A stretch of 64,000 bases of DNA, from the NCBI RefSeq assembly GCF_000308615.1, contig NZ_BAGB01000062.1:62001-126000 (forward strand), read 5' to 3'. A model generated the notes under the pieces. It was not told the DNA's origin, did not search any database, and saw only the letters and a program-made list of their open reading frames with translations. Positions 34,388 through 42,825 of the stretch are shown here, piece by piece; position 1 is the stretch's first letter, and each line of letters begins with the position of its first letter. The position numbers were made by a program, and so were the translations under genes. The DNA comes from Nocardia jiangxiensis NBRC 101359 (GTDB taxonomy: Bacteria; Actinomycetota; Actinomycetes; Mycobacteriales; Mycobacteriaceae).

Positions 34388-35452
34388 GTGGCAGCTACCC
34401 AACGCGACCGATCCGAGGTGCCCGCACCGCACCGCTCGATCATCCCGTCGGTGCCCGGCATCCCGGCCGGTGCGGCGGTATTGATCGCGGTGGCGTGCAC
34501 TCTGATCGGGTTTTTCATCGACGCAAGCGGCGGCAGCCGAGATCTGACCCGCGTGTTCGCCGGCGCCTACATCGTCGGCTGTGTGCTGGCCGCGCTGGCG
34601 GTGCGCTACCGCGGTCTGTTCACCACGATGGTCACCCCGCCGCTGCTGCTGTTCATCGCCGTACCCGTCGCCTACGGGCAGCTGCTGGACCATACGTCGT
34701 CCTCGATGAAGGACATCCTGCTCAACCAGGGCATCCCGCTGGTGAATCGCTTCCCGGTGATGGCCATCGCCACCGTGCTCGTGCTGGCGGTCGGACTGGG
34801 CCGGGTGGTGCTGCAACGCCGCCTGGAAGAGGCCAAGCCGCGTGCGCGCGGCGATCGGCAGCGCAAGGGCGATTCCTGGGGTGCGCGGGCCGAGGCCAGC
34901 CGTTCGCGCCGCAGCCGGGGCGCCCGCTCGTCGGACACCCTCCGCGGCCGTGCGCGAGCACAATCCGCCACCGACGAGAAGGCCGCCACGAAACCGACTC
35001 GCGGAAGCCGCAAGACCACCGGGCGGGTCGCCGAGCGCCCGCCGCGGGTCTCGGCCCCCCAGGGCTCACGCACCGCCGAGCGCGCGAAGGTCGCCGCCAC
35101 CGCGCGCCCGCGTCCCGACACCGACACGCCGTCCCGGCACCGCGCCGACGCCGACGCGCCGCCACGGCAGCGTCCCGCGGAATCCGGCCGCCAGCGTTCG
35201 GCAGAACCGCAGCCGCGTCGCCGCGCCGCCGCGGACGCTCCGGCACAGCCGCGTCAGCGCGGCGCGGCGCCGTCCACCGGCCAGCAACCGCGCCGACGGG
35301 CACAGGAGCCACGTCAGCGTTCCGCGGAACCCCAGCCGCAGCGCCGCGCGCGCGGAGCGGACCCGCGCGGAGCCGACCACGGGGACGTCCCGCCGCACCC
35401 GCGGCCGAACGTCCGCTACCGCGAACGCGATTCGGGCCGCATCGAGCACTGA
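34388..35452 (+). CDS. DUF6542 membrane protein with long Arg-rich tail
   Basis: 354 residues from GTG 34388. Residues 20-145 hold four membrane helices (IPAGAAVLIAVACTLIGFFI; VFAGAYIVGCVLAALAV; FTTMVTPPLLLFIAVPVAYG; FPVMAIATVLVLAVGLGRV), the DUF6542 core found beside ispH in mycobacteria and relatives. The C-terminal 200 residues are a basic, disordered tail rich in Arg, Pro, Ala and Gln with repeated RQRSAEPQPxRRA units. Function unknown; the tail could bind nucleic acid or acidic membrane or wall polymers. Confidence 0.85.
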   Translation: MAATQRDRSEVPAPHRSIIPSVPGIPAGAAVLIAVACTLIGFFIDASGGSRDLTRVFAGAYIVGCVLAALAVRYRGLFTTMVTPPLLLFIAVPVAYGQLLDHTSSSMKDILLNQGIPLVNRFPVMAIATVLVLAVGLGRVVLQRRLEEAKPRARGDRQRKGDSWGARAEASRSRRSRGARSSDTLRGRARAQSATDEKAATKPTRGSRKTTGRVAERPPRVSAPQGSRTAERAKVAATARPRPDTDTPSRHRADADAPPRQRPAESGRQRSAEPQPRRRAAADAPAQPRQRGAAPSTGQQPRRRAQEPRQRSAEPQPQRRARGADPRGADHGDVPPHPRPNVRYRERDSGRIEH

Positions 35453-35464
35453 GGGCGCGCCGGA

Positions 35465-35482
35465 GTCGGCGAACACGCCGAC
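35465..35482. terminator. Stem-loop between converging DUF6542 and ispH genes
   Basis: GTCGGCG (35465-35471) and CGCCGAC (35476-35482) pair over a four-base loop in the 48-base gap between two converging genes. It could end both transcripts. No T-run follows. Confidence 0.55.
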
Positions 35483-35500
35483 CGAGCGCGCCGGAACCGC

Positions 35501-36505
35501 CTACTGACGAGCGGCGCGCAACTCGCGGGGCAGCGAGAACACGAGCGTCTCGTTCGCCGTGGTGACCGGCTGGACATCGGCGTAACCGTGTTCGGCGAGC
35601 AGATCGAGCACGCCGCGCACCAGGATTTCCGGGACCGAGGCGCCGGAGGTGACGCCGACCGAGCCCACGTCCTCGAACCAGGCCGGATCGACCTCACGCG
35701 CGAAATCGACCAGATGGGCCGCGCCCGCACCCGCATTGAGGGCGACCTCGACCAGCCGCTTGGAATTGGAGGAGTTGCGCGAGCCGACCACGATCACCAG
35801 ATCGCATTCCGGCGCCATCGCCTTCACCGCGATCTGCCGGTTCTGGGTCGCGTAGCAGATGTCGTCGCTGGGCGGATCCTGCAGCTTCGGGAAACGCTGG
35901 CGCAGCCGCTGCACGGTCTCCATGGTCTCGTCGACCGACAGGGTGGTCTGGGAGAGCCAGATCACCTTCTCCTCGTCGCGCACGCTGACGCCGTCGACCG
36001 CGTCGGGACCGTCGACGAGCTGGACGTGATCGGGCGCCTCGCCCGCGGTGCCCTCGACCTCCTCGTGGCCCTCGTGACCGATCAGCAGGATGTCGAAATC
36101 GTCGCGGGCGAACCGCTTGGCCTCCTGGTGCACCTTGGTGACCAGCGGGCAGGTGGCATCGATGGTGTGCAGGCTGCGGGCGGCGGCGGCCTCGTGCACC
36201 ATCGGCGACACGCCGTGCGCGGAGAACACCACCACCGCGCCCTCGGGCACCTCGGCGGTGTCGTCGACGAAGACCACACCGCGCTCGCGCAGCGTCTCCA
36301 CGACGTGCCGGTTGTGCACGATCTCCTTGCGCACGTAGATCGGCGCACCGTGCTTGTCGAGGGCGCGTTCGACGGTCTCCACCGCACGATCCACACCGGC
36401 GCAGTAGCCGCGCGGCTCGGCGAGCAGGACACGCTTGGCGGCACCGGCCGCGCGCGAACCCGCGGACCGGGCGATTCCGACGTTCAAGGGGATTGCCGAG
36501 GACAT
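35501..36505 (-). CDS. ispH: 4-hydroxy-3-methylbut-2-enyl diphosphate reductase
   Basis: 334 residues, ATG 36505. Last enzyme of the MEP pathway, giving IPP and DMAPP. The three Fe-S cluster ligands are Cys35 (EPRGYCAGVDRAV), Cys119 (DATCPLV) and a third in DDICYATQNRQ near 220. His in IVHNRHVV and FSAHGV and the TSGASVPE stretch near the C-terminus bind the diphosphate. The first 24 residues are a variable Ala-rich extension seen in actinobacterial forms. It is cytosolic and feeds the cis-prenyltransferase route also encoded in this window. Confidence 0.97.
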   Translation of the reverse strand: MSSAIPLNVGIARSAGSRAAGAAKRVLLAEPRGYCAGVDRAVETVERALDKHGAPIYVRKEIVHNRHVVETLRERGVVFVDDTAEVPEGAVVVFSAHGVSPMVHEAAAARSLHTIDATCPLVTKVHQEAKRFARDDFDILLIGHEGHEEVEGTAGEAPDHVQLVDGPDAVDGVSVRDEEKVIWLSQTTLSVDETMETVQRLRQRFPKLQDPPSDDICYATQNRQIAVKAMAPECDLVIVVGSRNSSNSKRLVEVALNAGAGAAHLVDFAREVDPAWFEDVGSVGVTSGASVPEILVRGVLDLLAEHGYADVQPVTTANETLVFSLPRELRAARQ

Positions 36506-36705
36506 GCTTGCCAGCTTACGTGCGAGCGGGTGACGACACGCGCGCGGTCGCGGCCGGTATCGTGTGATGACGGGCGCGGCGAATTGTGAGGCCCCTCACC
36601 ACCGGCCGCTACGGCCCGACGACATGACGACGAACAGATGCGACGAGAATGGCGCGCGTGGATTCCCTCCTTTGCTTCACACGGCGAATCGGGCAGGCTA
36701 GGGCT

Positions 36706-37326
36706 ATGTTTCGACCGCCGTTCTTCGCCCGTGTCGCCGCCGGGGCCGCCGTCTACGCCCTGGAGGAAGCCCGCCGGCTGCCGACGACCGCGATGCATCT
36801 GCCGATCACCGCGATCAGCCAGTTGTTGCAGACGACCATGCACGCCCAGCAGTTCGTGACCAGTCTCGCGCTCAAGGGCGACGAGGTGTTCGATCAGCTG
36901 ACCAATCGTCCGGAGGAGCAGCCCGCGTGGGCCACCTTCGACGAGGACGAGGACGATCCCGCTCCGGTCTTCGTCAGTGCCCGCGAGGCCGCGCGCAGCC
37001 GTTTCGACATGTACATCGCGGCCGAACCGGCCCCGGAGCCCGCGCCCGCCACGCCCGCTCGGGAGCCCGCCGCGCAGGAGTCCGAATCCCACACCGCGGC
37101 AACCTCTTCCACCAACGGTCGGGCCCCCGCGGACGAGGTCGTCGAGCCGGAGGTCGCGGCCCGCTACGACTACCTGAACATGACGCTGGCCCAGCTGCGC
37201 GCGCGCCTGCGGATGCTCACCGTCGACGATCTGACCGCGCTGCTCGAGTACGAGCAGCACACCCGCGACCGCGCGGCCTTCGTGACGATGCTGACCAACC
37301 GGATTGCCACCGTGCAGGCCAAGTGA
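36706..37326 (+). CDS. Lipid-droplet-associated protein
   Basis: 206 residues from ATG 36706. The N-terminus (FFARVAAGAAVYALEEARRLPTTAMHLPITAISQLLQTTMH) is an amphipathic helix region like that of the phasin-like lipid-droplet proteins of Rhodococcus and the Rv1109c family. A middle Pro/Ala/Glu segment (about 90-140) is disordered, and the C-terminus is a helical hairpin (LAQLRARLRMLTVDDLTALLEYEQHTRDRAAFVTMLTNRIATV) seen in many actinobacterial proteins. It probably coats storage-lipid droplets. It precedes xseA in the same direction. Confidence 0.8.
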   Translation: MFRPPFFARVAAGAAVYALEEARRLPTTAMHLPITAISQLLQTTMHAQQFVTSLALKGDEVFDQLTNRPEEQPAWATFDEDEDDPAPVFVSAREAARSRFDMYIAAEPAPEPAPATPAREPAAQESESHTAATSSTNGRAPADEVVEPEVAARYDYLNMTLAQLRARLRMLTVDDLTALLEYEQHTRDRAAFVTMLTNRIATVQAK

Positions 37327-37450
37327 CCGAATTCACCCACCACACCCGCGCACACCCGATCGCCGGCCACCGCCGCGCCGAACACCGGCACGCAGCGGCA
37401 CGCCGGCGCAGGCCCGGCGGTCGAACGCCGAATATCGGTGAGGCGCAACG

Positions 37451-38770
37451 GTGACCGATCCCGACACACACGCATCCGCCGACGCGGCGGCCTCCGGCGG
37501 GCAGGGGAATGCGGCCCGGCCCTCGAATTCGGCCGAGAACCCGTGGCCGGTGCGCAGTATCGCGCTGAAGGTCGCACAGTGGATCGACCGGCTCGGCAGC
37601 GTCTGGGTCGAGGGCCAGATCACCCAGATGAACGTACGTCCGGGCACTCGCACGGCCTTTCTGGTGCTGCGCGATCCGGCCGCGGACATGTCCCTGTCGG
37701 TGACGTGTGATCCTGCGCTGCTACGCAATTCGGCGATTCCGCTGCAGGAGGGCAGCCGCGTCGTCGTCTACGGCAAGCTGTCCTATTTCACCGGGCGCGG
37801 CACACTGTCGTTGCGTATCACCGAGATTCGACCGGTCGGCATCGGCGAACTACTGGCCCGCATCGAACGGCTCAAGGCGCTGCTGGCCGCCGAGGGCCTG
37901 TTCGATCCGCGGCTGAAACGACCGATTCCGTTCCTGCCCGGGACGATCGGACTGATCACCGGACGCGCCAGCGCCGCCGAACGCGATGTCCTGACCGTGG
38001 CCCGGAATCGTTGGCCCGCAGTGCGTTTCGAGGTGCGAAACACCGCGGTACAGGGCGCGACCGCGGTCCCGCAGATCCTGGACGCCCTGGCCGAACTCGA
38101 CCGCGATCCCGAGGTCGCGGTGATCGTGCTCGCCCGCGGCGGCGGCAGTGTCGAGGATCTGCTGCCCTTCTCCGACGAAACCCTGTGCCGCGCCATCGTT
38201 TCCGCGACGACGCCGATCGTCAGCGCGATCGGGCACGAGCCGGACAATCCGCTCTCGGACTACGTCGCGGATCTGCGCGCGGCCACACCCACCGACGCCG
38301 CCAAGCGCATCGTCCCCGACGCGGCCGCGGAACTGGCGACGGTGCGGGAGTGGCGAGAGCGTTCGGCCGCGGCCCTGCGTGGCTGGGTGCAGCGCGAACT
38401 GCGTGCCCTGGACCAGTTGCGCTCGCGGCCGGTGCTGGCCGATCCGTTGCGTCAACTCGATCAGCGCTACGAGGAGGCCGAGCGACTGCGCACCGCGGCT
38501 CGCCGCGCGGTCGAGCACACCCTCACCGCCGAGTCCACCGCGACCCGGCATCTGCGCGACAAGCTCACCGCCGTCGGCCCGGCCGCCACGCTCGCCCGGG
38601 GATACGCTGTGGTGCAACGTGTTTCAGGCAAGGAGCGACATGTCATCCACGAGGTGGCCGATTCTCCGCCGGGCACCCAGTTGCGCATCCGCGTCGCCGA
38701 CGGCGCGATCAGCGCGGCGGCACTGGCCAGTCAGACCATCACGAAGGAGCCCCGCCATGACCGAGAGTGA
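37451..38770 (+). CDS. xseA: Exodeoxyribonuclease VII large subunit
   Basis: 439 residues from GTG 37451, preceded by GGTGAGG. An N-terminal OB fold (about 35-135; WVEGQITQMNVRPGTRTAFLVLRDP) binds single-stranded DNA. The catalytic domain has GLITGRASAAERDVL, the VIVLARGGGSVEDLLPF block and the SAIGHEPDNPLSDYVADLRAATPTDAA block. A coiled-coil region then leads to the C-terminal RGYAVV. The stop overlaps the start of xseB. Exo VII degrades single-stranded DNA during repair. Confidence 0.96.
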   Translation: MTDPDTHASADAAASGGQGNAARPSNSAENPWPVRSIALKVAQWIDRLGSVWVEGQITQMNVRPGTRTAFLVLRDPAADMSLSVTCDPALLRNSAIPLQEGSRVVVYGKLSYFTGRGTLSLRITEIRPVGIGELLARIERLKALLAAEGLFDPRLKRPIPFLPGTIGLITGRASAAERDVLTVARNRWPAVRFEVRNTAVQGATAVPQILDALAELDRDPEVAVIVLARGGGSVEDLLPFSDETLCRAIVSATTPIVSAIGHEPDNPLSDYVADLRAATPTDAAKRIVPDAAAELATVREWRERSAAALRGWVQRELRALDQLRSRPVLADPLRQLDQRYEEAERLRTAARRAVEHTLTAESTATRHLRDKLTAVGPAATLARGYAVVQRVSGKERHVIHEVADSPPGTQLRIRVADGAISAAALASQTITKEPRHDRE

Positions 38771-38984
38771 CCTCGCCGAGATCGCGAGTTTCGGCTACGA
38801 GCGAGCCCGCGACGAACTGGTCAACGTGGTGAAGATGCTCGAGCAGGGCGGGATGGACCTGGACGAGTCGCTGGCGCTGTGGGAGCGCGGCGAGGCCCTG
38901 GCGACCCGCTGCGAGGAACATCTGGCCGGGGCGCGCAAACGGGTCGAGGACGCGCTGTCCCGCCGTGAGACCGAGGCGGAGTAG
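38757..38984 (+). CDS. xseB: Exodeoxyribonuclease VII small subunit
   Basis: 75 residues from ATG 38757 with AAGGAG ahead of it, overlapping the xseA end by 14 bases in another frame. Family core: FGYERARDELVNVVKMLEQGGMDLDESLALWERGEAL, then CEEHLAGARKRVEDAL. Several copies bind the long helices of XseA. Confidence 0.96.
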   Translation: MTESDLAEIASFGYERARDELVNVVKMLEQGGMDLDESLALWERGEALATRCEEHLAGARKRVEDALSRRETEAE

Positions 38985-39121
38985 GCACAGATCCCGATAC
39001 CGCAGAGTGCAGAACCTCACTCTCGATATCGAAAATGACACTTGCACAACGGCCTCGAAGTGGGGTTCTCTGAAAGGATGCCGAGCGGCGCCTCCTGCTC
39101 GGCCGAGCAGGAGGAGATGCC

Positions 39122-39895
39122 GTGACCACCGTCGACCACCAGTTGGACAGACGTCGGCACATCCTGCTCGAACTGGGTTTCGCCACCCGCCGCGTGGGCG
39201 ACGAACTGCACGGCTCGGCGACGATCACCCCGCAGATGCACGTCCCGGGCACCACCCATCTGCGCACCTCCGTCCTGGCCATCTGGCTGGACACCATGGG
39301 CGGGCTGCTGGCCTCGCTGGTCATCCACCCCCGGGTGCCGATGACGCTGGAACTGGACGTCAACCTGTTCCGGCCCGCACCGGGTGCGGGTGAGGTGCGC
39401 GCGGTCGGCCGGACCGTCAAGGCGGGCCGCTCGGTCTTCGTCGCGGAGATCGAATTCACCGTCGACGACGTGCCGATCGGTTTCGGCGCGACCTCCTTCA
39501 TGGCAGCGCCGAATCCGGACGTCCAACTGCCGCGCAAACTCAGCATCGATATGCCCCCGAGCGGCACCCGCCTCGCCGTTCCGCTGGCCGAGCGGGCCCG
39601 CTGCGAGCGCCGTGAGCCGGGCGTCACGGTGCTGCCCCGCACCGAGGACGGGCTCAATGCCGCGGGCACCGTCAACGGCGGCCTGATCGCGCTGGCGGCG
39701 GAGGAGGCGGCCCTGTCGCTCGGGCCCTCGAACGGGCTGAGTTTCCTGGGCCTGCGATATCTGCAAGCCGCGCGGGTCGGGCCGGTGGTGGCCACTGCCA
39801 CCGCGCAGCACGGCCTGGGCCGGGTGGAGCTGCGTGACTCCGGCAACGACAACCGGATCACCACACTCGCCACCACCAGAACGTTCGACCGATAA
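39122..39895 (+). CDS. PaaI-like double hot-dog thioesterase
   Basis: 257 residues from GTG 39122, set by AGGAGGAGA. Two hot-dog folds in tandem: the first has HVPGTTHLRTSVLAIWLDTMGGLLASLVIHPRVPMTLELDVNLFRPA; the second has LNAAGTVNGGLIALAAEEAALSL and LGLRYLQAARVGPVVATATA. The NGGLIALAAEEA stretch matches the active-site helix of acyl-CoA thioesterases (Asn/Glu). It probably hydrolyses an acyl-CoA in the cytosol; substrate unknown. It is separated from the APH-type gene by only 21 bases, converging. Confidence 0.85.
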   Translation: MTTVDHQLDRRRHILLELGFATRRVGDELHGSATITPQMHVPGTTHLRTSVLAIWLDTMGGLLASLVIHPRVPMTLELDVNLFRPAPGAGEVRAVGRTVKAGRSVFVAEIEFTVDDVPIGFGATSFMAAPNPDVQLPRKLSIDMPPSGTRLAVPLAERARCERREPGVTVLPRTEDGLNAAGTVNGGLIALAAEEAALSLGPSNGLSFLGLRYLQAARVGPVVATATAQHGLGRVELRDSGNDNRITTLATTRTFDR

Positions 39896-39916
39896 CCCGG
39901 CGTCGTGCGGACCGGC

Positions 39917-40795
39917 TCACCCCAGCAGGCGGACCAGCCGGTCGTGCACGATCCGCCACAGCCCCGGCGCGAGATCCGCGTCGGCGAGCATCTCCATCGT
40001 GCAGATCACCTGCAACGACCGAATCCGTTCCGCCAGTGCGGGTTCGCCGGGATCGATCCCGGCTCCCCGGAGGAATTCGGGCCAGGACCGGGCCAGCGCA
40101 TCACGACCCGCGAAGCCGACCGACCACGCCCACCGGGCCGGGTCGTACAGCGGGTCGGCGACACATACCGACTCGAAATCCAGCAGTCCGGTGATCGCGC
40201 CGTCCTCGACGAGAATGTTCACCGGCGCGTAGTCGCCGTGCGCCAAAACCGCTGGACGGCCGTCGAACAGCGCGGGCAGATCCGCGAGCACCCCTTCCAG
40301 TGCGGCGCTCTGCGCGGCGGACAATGCCGGAGCCAGGCATTCGGCCCAGGCGTCGGCGCGGGCGGCCAGATATCGGGGCCGGGCCCACATATCGTCGAGT
40401 TCCACATCCGTGCAGGGCAATTCGGAGAAGTCGGCGAGCATCGCGCCCATCGCCCGAGCCAGTGCCGGGAAATGCGGTCCGTCCATGGCGGTTTCGGCAC
40501 TCGGCGCGCCGGGCAGCATATCGAAGGCGATCCACGGCGGCTGCGCACCGATATCCGCGGCGTGAATGCCCGGAATCGTAATTCCCCTGGCGGCGGCGGG
40601 ATCTCGCAGCGCATTCATGATCCGCATCCGGCGGTCGGCCTCACCGCCCAGCCGATATCGCTGCACGACGACACCGGTGCCGTCGTCGACGGTCACCAGA
40701 CTGGTGTTGTCACCGACTCCCCATTCGGCAGACGTCGCCGCCATGATCGGCCGATCCAGTACCCGCTCGAGCCAAGCCAAGTCCGCGCGATCCAC
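39917..40795 (-). CDS. APH-fold phosphotransferase
   Basis: 292 residues from GTG 40795, 7 bases below TAACGT. Aminoglycoside phosphotransferase/choline kinase fold: Brenner motif AHGDYAPVNILV (catalytic Asp, metal Asn) near residue 190 and LLDFESV with the metal Asp near 207. Members phosphorylate antibiotics, choline, homoserine or sugars. Nothing nearby points to a substrate and sequence alone should not be taken as resistance. Confidence 0.88.
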   Translation of the reverse strand: MDRADLAWLERVLDRPIMAATSAEWGVGDNTSLVTVDDGTGVVVQRYRLGGEADRRMRIMNALRDPAAARGITIPGIHAADIGAQPPWIAFDMLPGAPSAETAMDGPHFPALARAMGAMLADFSELPCTDVELDDMWARPRYLAARADAWAECLAPALSAAQSAALEGVLADLPALFDGRPAVLAHGDYAPVNILVEDGAITGLLDFESVCVADPLYDPARWAWSVGFAGRDALARSWPEFLRGAGIDPGEPALAERIRSLQVICTMEMLADADLAPGLWRIVHDRLVRLLG

Positions 40796-40802
40796 TCGGC
40801 CA

Positions 40803-40808
40803 ACGTTA
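40803..40808 (-). promoter_or_regulatory. -10 box TAACGT of the APH-type gene, leaderless
   Basis: TAACGT ends 7 bases before GTG 40795 on the minus strand, with no ribosome-binding site between. Confidence 0.45.
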
Positions 40809-40891
40809 GCCGAAAAACAGCGAGAGTCGTTGACGGTTACCCGAATCGGGTCTCACCGAACCGGACCAAGATCACAAATATGCAGGTGGAA

Positions 40892-41458
40892 TCACGAACG
40901 CAGCGGTTGAGCGGCATCCACCGAACCGGCCAGAGTCGTATATGCCGACTGGTTGCCCGCACCCTTGATCAGGACTCTGACGGTGCCGAAATCGGTGATC
41001 CACGCCGGTTCGTTGCCCTGGACGTGGAAGACCGTCCAGGTCTGATCGCCCACCTTCTGCGATCCCGAGGGACTACGCGTCTGCAGAATGTGATCGGCCA
41101 GTGCGGATTCGGTCGCATCGGACTGGGTCAGCTGCATGTACGTGCCCTCGGGCGTGATGTAACCGACGGTGCTGAGCGTGCCGCCGCCCGCGCCGCTGAT
41201 GGTGTCGCGGCTGCCGGAGTTCGCGGTCCAGTGCTCCGGCAGGCTCGGCTGCCGGATCGGGAACGACAGGGTGTGCGCGTCGTCCTGCAGCGCCGCCTTG
41301 ACATCGAAGTGCGGAATATTGCCGGTCGCCGGTGTGCCGGGCGAGAAACTGCACTGCTGGGCGAGAGCGGCGAAAACCACGCAGATCAGCAGCAACGGAA
41401 TCAACGACCAGAGCAGGTCGCGATAGTCGTTGAGGATCCGGGGTTTCTGATTCGGCAC
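40892..41458 (-). CDS. DUF4245 membrane-anchored protein
   Basis: 188 residues from GTG 41458, with TGGGGAC just upstream; the open frame to 41707 overlaps the glpX start region. One N-terminal membrane helix (LLWSLIPLLLICVVFAALAQQC) follows a short basic cytosolic stretch; the rest is outside. DUF4245 features include FPIRQPSLPEHWTANSGSRDTI, PEGTYMQLTQSDATESALA and WTVFHVQGNEPAWI. Function unknown; the family is limited to actinobacteria and sits next to glpX in mycobacteria as well. Confidence 0.85.
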   Translation of the reverse strand: MPNQKPRILNDYRDLLWSLIPLLLICVVFAALAQQCSFSPGTPATGNIPHFDVKAALQDDAHTLSFPIRQPSLPEHWTANSGSRDTISGAGGGTLSTVGYITPEGTYMQLTQSDATESALADHILQTRSPSGSQKVGDQTWTVFHVQGNEPAWITDFGTVRVLIKGAGNQSAYTTLAGSVDAAQPLRS

Positions 41459-41685
41459 GTCCCCAGTATGCCGCGCCGCATTTTCCGCACTTCGCTCCGG
41501 AGGGGTGCGCCGACCTGGGCGCCTGGACCTCACCCCCGACGGCCGCACGGAAAACGAGGCCGATATCACAGCGTGCGGACCTGCATCGGCCCAGCACCGA
41601 CGAAAGTGGAACGGCAGTACCCGACGGGATGTTCTGACCGTTCTGCGACAATTCACAGCAGTAGACCAACGAGGAGGCACCGCAG

Positions 41686-42729
41686 ATGACGGCACCCACA
41701 CCCGCAACCAGCCGCCGTGAGGCCCCGGACCGCAACCTCGCGCTCGAGCTGGTCCGGGTAACCGAGGCCGGTGCGATGGCCGCGGGCCGCTGGGTCGGCC
41801 GCGGCGACAAGGAGGGCGGCGACGGTGCCGCGGTGGACGCGATGCGTCAGCTCGTGGCCACGGTGTCGATGAGCGGAATCGTCGTGATCGGCGAGGGCGA
41901 GAAGGACGAAGCGCCCATGCTGTACAACGGCGAGGCGGTCGGCGACGGCACCGGCCCCGAGGTCGATTTCGCGGTGGACCCGATCGACGGCACCACCCTG
42001 ATGTCGAAGGGCTCGCCGGGCGCGATCTCCGTGCTCGCGGTGGCCGAGCGGGGCGCGATGTTCGACCCGTCAGCCGTGTTCTACATGGACAAGATCGCCG
42101 TCGGACCGGAAGCGGCCGATGTGATCGACCTGTCCGTGCCGATCGCGGAGAACCTGCGCCGGGTCGCCAAGACCAAGAAGTCCTCGGTCTCGGACCTGAC
42201 CGTGTGCGTGCTGGACCGGCCGCGGCATGCGCGGCACATCCAGGAGGTGCGCAACGCGGGGGCGCGGATCCGGCTGATCTCCGACGGTGACGTCGCCGGC
42301 GCGATCGCGACCGCGCGTCCCGACTCCGGAACCGACATGCTGATCGGCATCGGCGGTACGCCCGAGGGCATCATCGCGGCCGCCGCGCTGCGCTGTATGG
42401 GCGGCGCACTGCAGGGCAAGCTCGCGCCCAAGGACGACGAGGAGCGGCAGAAGGCGCTCGATGCCGGACACGATCTGGATCGGATCCTGTCCACCGAGGA
42501 CCTGGTCTCCGGGGACAACGTGTTCTTCTGCGCTACCGGAGTCACCGATGGTGATCTGCTGCGCGGGGTGCGGTACTTCTCCGGCGGCGCGTCGACGCAG
42601 TCGATCGTGATGCGGTCGAAGTCGGGGACGGTCCGGATGATCGACGCCTACCACCGGCTGACGAAGCTGCGGGAGTACTCGTCGGTGAACTTCGAAGGCG
42701 ACGAACACGCCGTGCCGCCTATGCCCTGA
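41686..42729 (+). CDS. glpX: Fructose-1,6-bisphosphatase class II
   Basis: 347 residues, ATG 41686 behind AGGAGG. Key sites: GRWVGRGDKEGGDGAAVDAM, VIGEGEKDEAPML, FAVDPIDGTTL (metal and phosphate Asp residues), and GIGGTPEGIIAAAALRCMGG. It produces fructose-6-phosphate in gluconeogenesis and is the main FBPase of this bacterial group. Divergent from the DUF4245 gene; fumC follows 96 bases after it. Confidence 0.97.
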   Translation: MTAPTPATSRREAPDRNLALELVRVTEAGAMAAGRWVGRGDKEGGDGAAVDAMRQLVATVSMSGIVVIGEGEKDEAPMLYNGEAVGDGTGPEVDFAVDPIDGTTLMSKGSPGAISVLAVAERGAMFDPSAVFYMDKIAVGPEAADVIDLSVPIAENLRRVAKTKKSSVSDLTVCVLDRPRHARHIQEVRNAGARIRLISDGDVAGAIATARPDSGTDMLIGIGGTPEGIIAAAALRCMGGALQGKLAPKDDEERQKALDAGHDLDRILSTEDLVSGDNVFFCATGVTDGDLLRGVRYFSGGASTQSIVMRSKSGTVRMIDAYHRLTKLREYSSVNFEGDEHAVPPMP

Positions 42730-42735
42730 GCCGAG

Positions 42736-42769
42736 GCACACGGAGGCGATATTCCCCGGTGGCGTGTGC
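42736..42769 (+). terminator. Stem-loop after glpX
   Basis: GCACACG (42736-42742) pairs with CGTGTGC (42763-42769) over a 20-base loop that holds its own GAGGC/GCCTC-like partner just outside. It lies directly after the glpX stop and before the fumC promoter. No T-run. Confidence 0.45.
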
Positions 42770-42813
42770 GAAAAGCCTCAGGCGTGGCTGACCGCTATGG
42801 GTTTGTGCGGGCC

Positions 42814-42819
42814 TAGGCT
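42814..42819 (+). promoter_or_regulatory. -10 box TAGGCT of fumC, leaderless
   Basis: TAGGCT ends 6 bases before ATG 42826; there is no Shine-Dalgarno sequence. Confidence 0.5.
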
Positions 42820-42825
42820 CGAATT

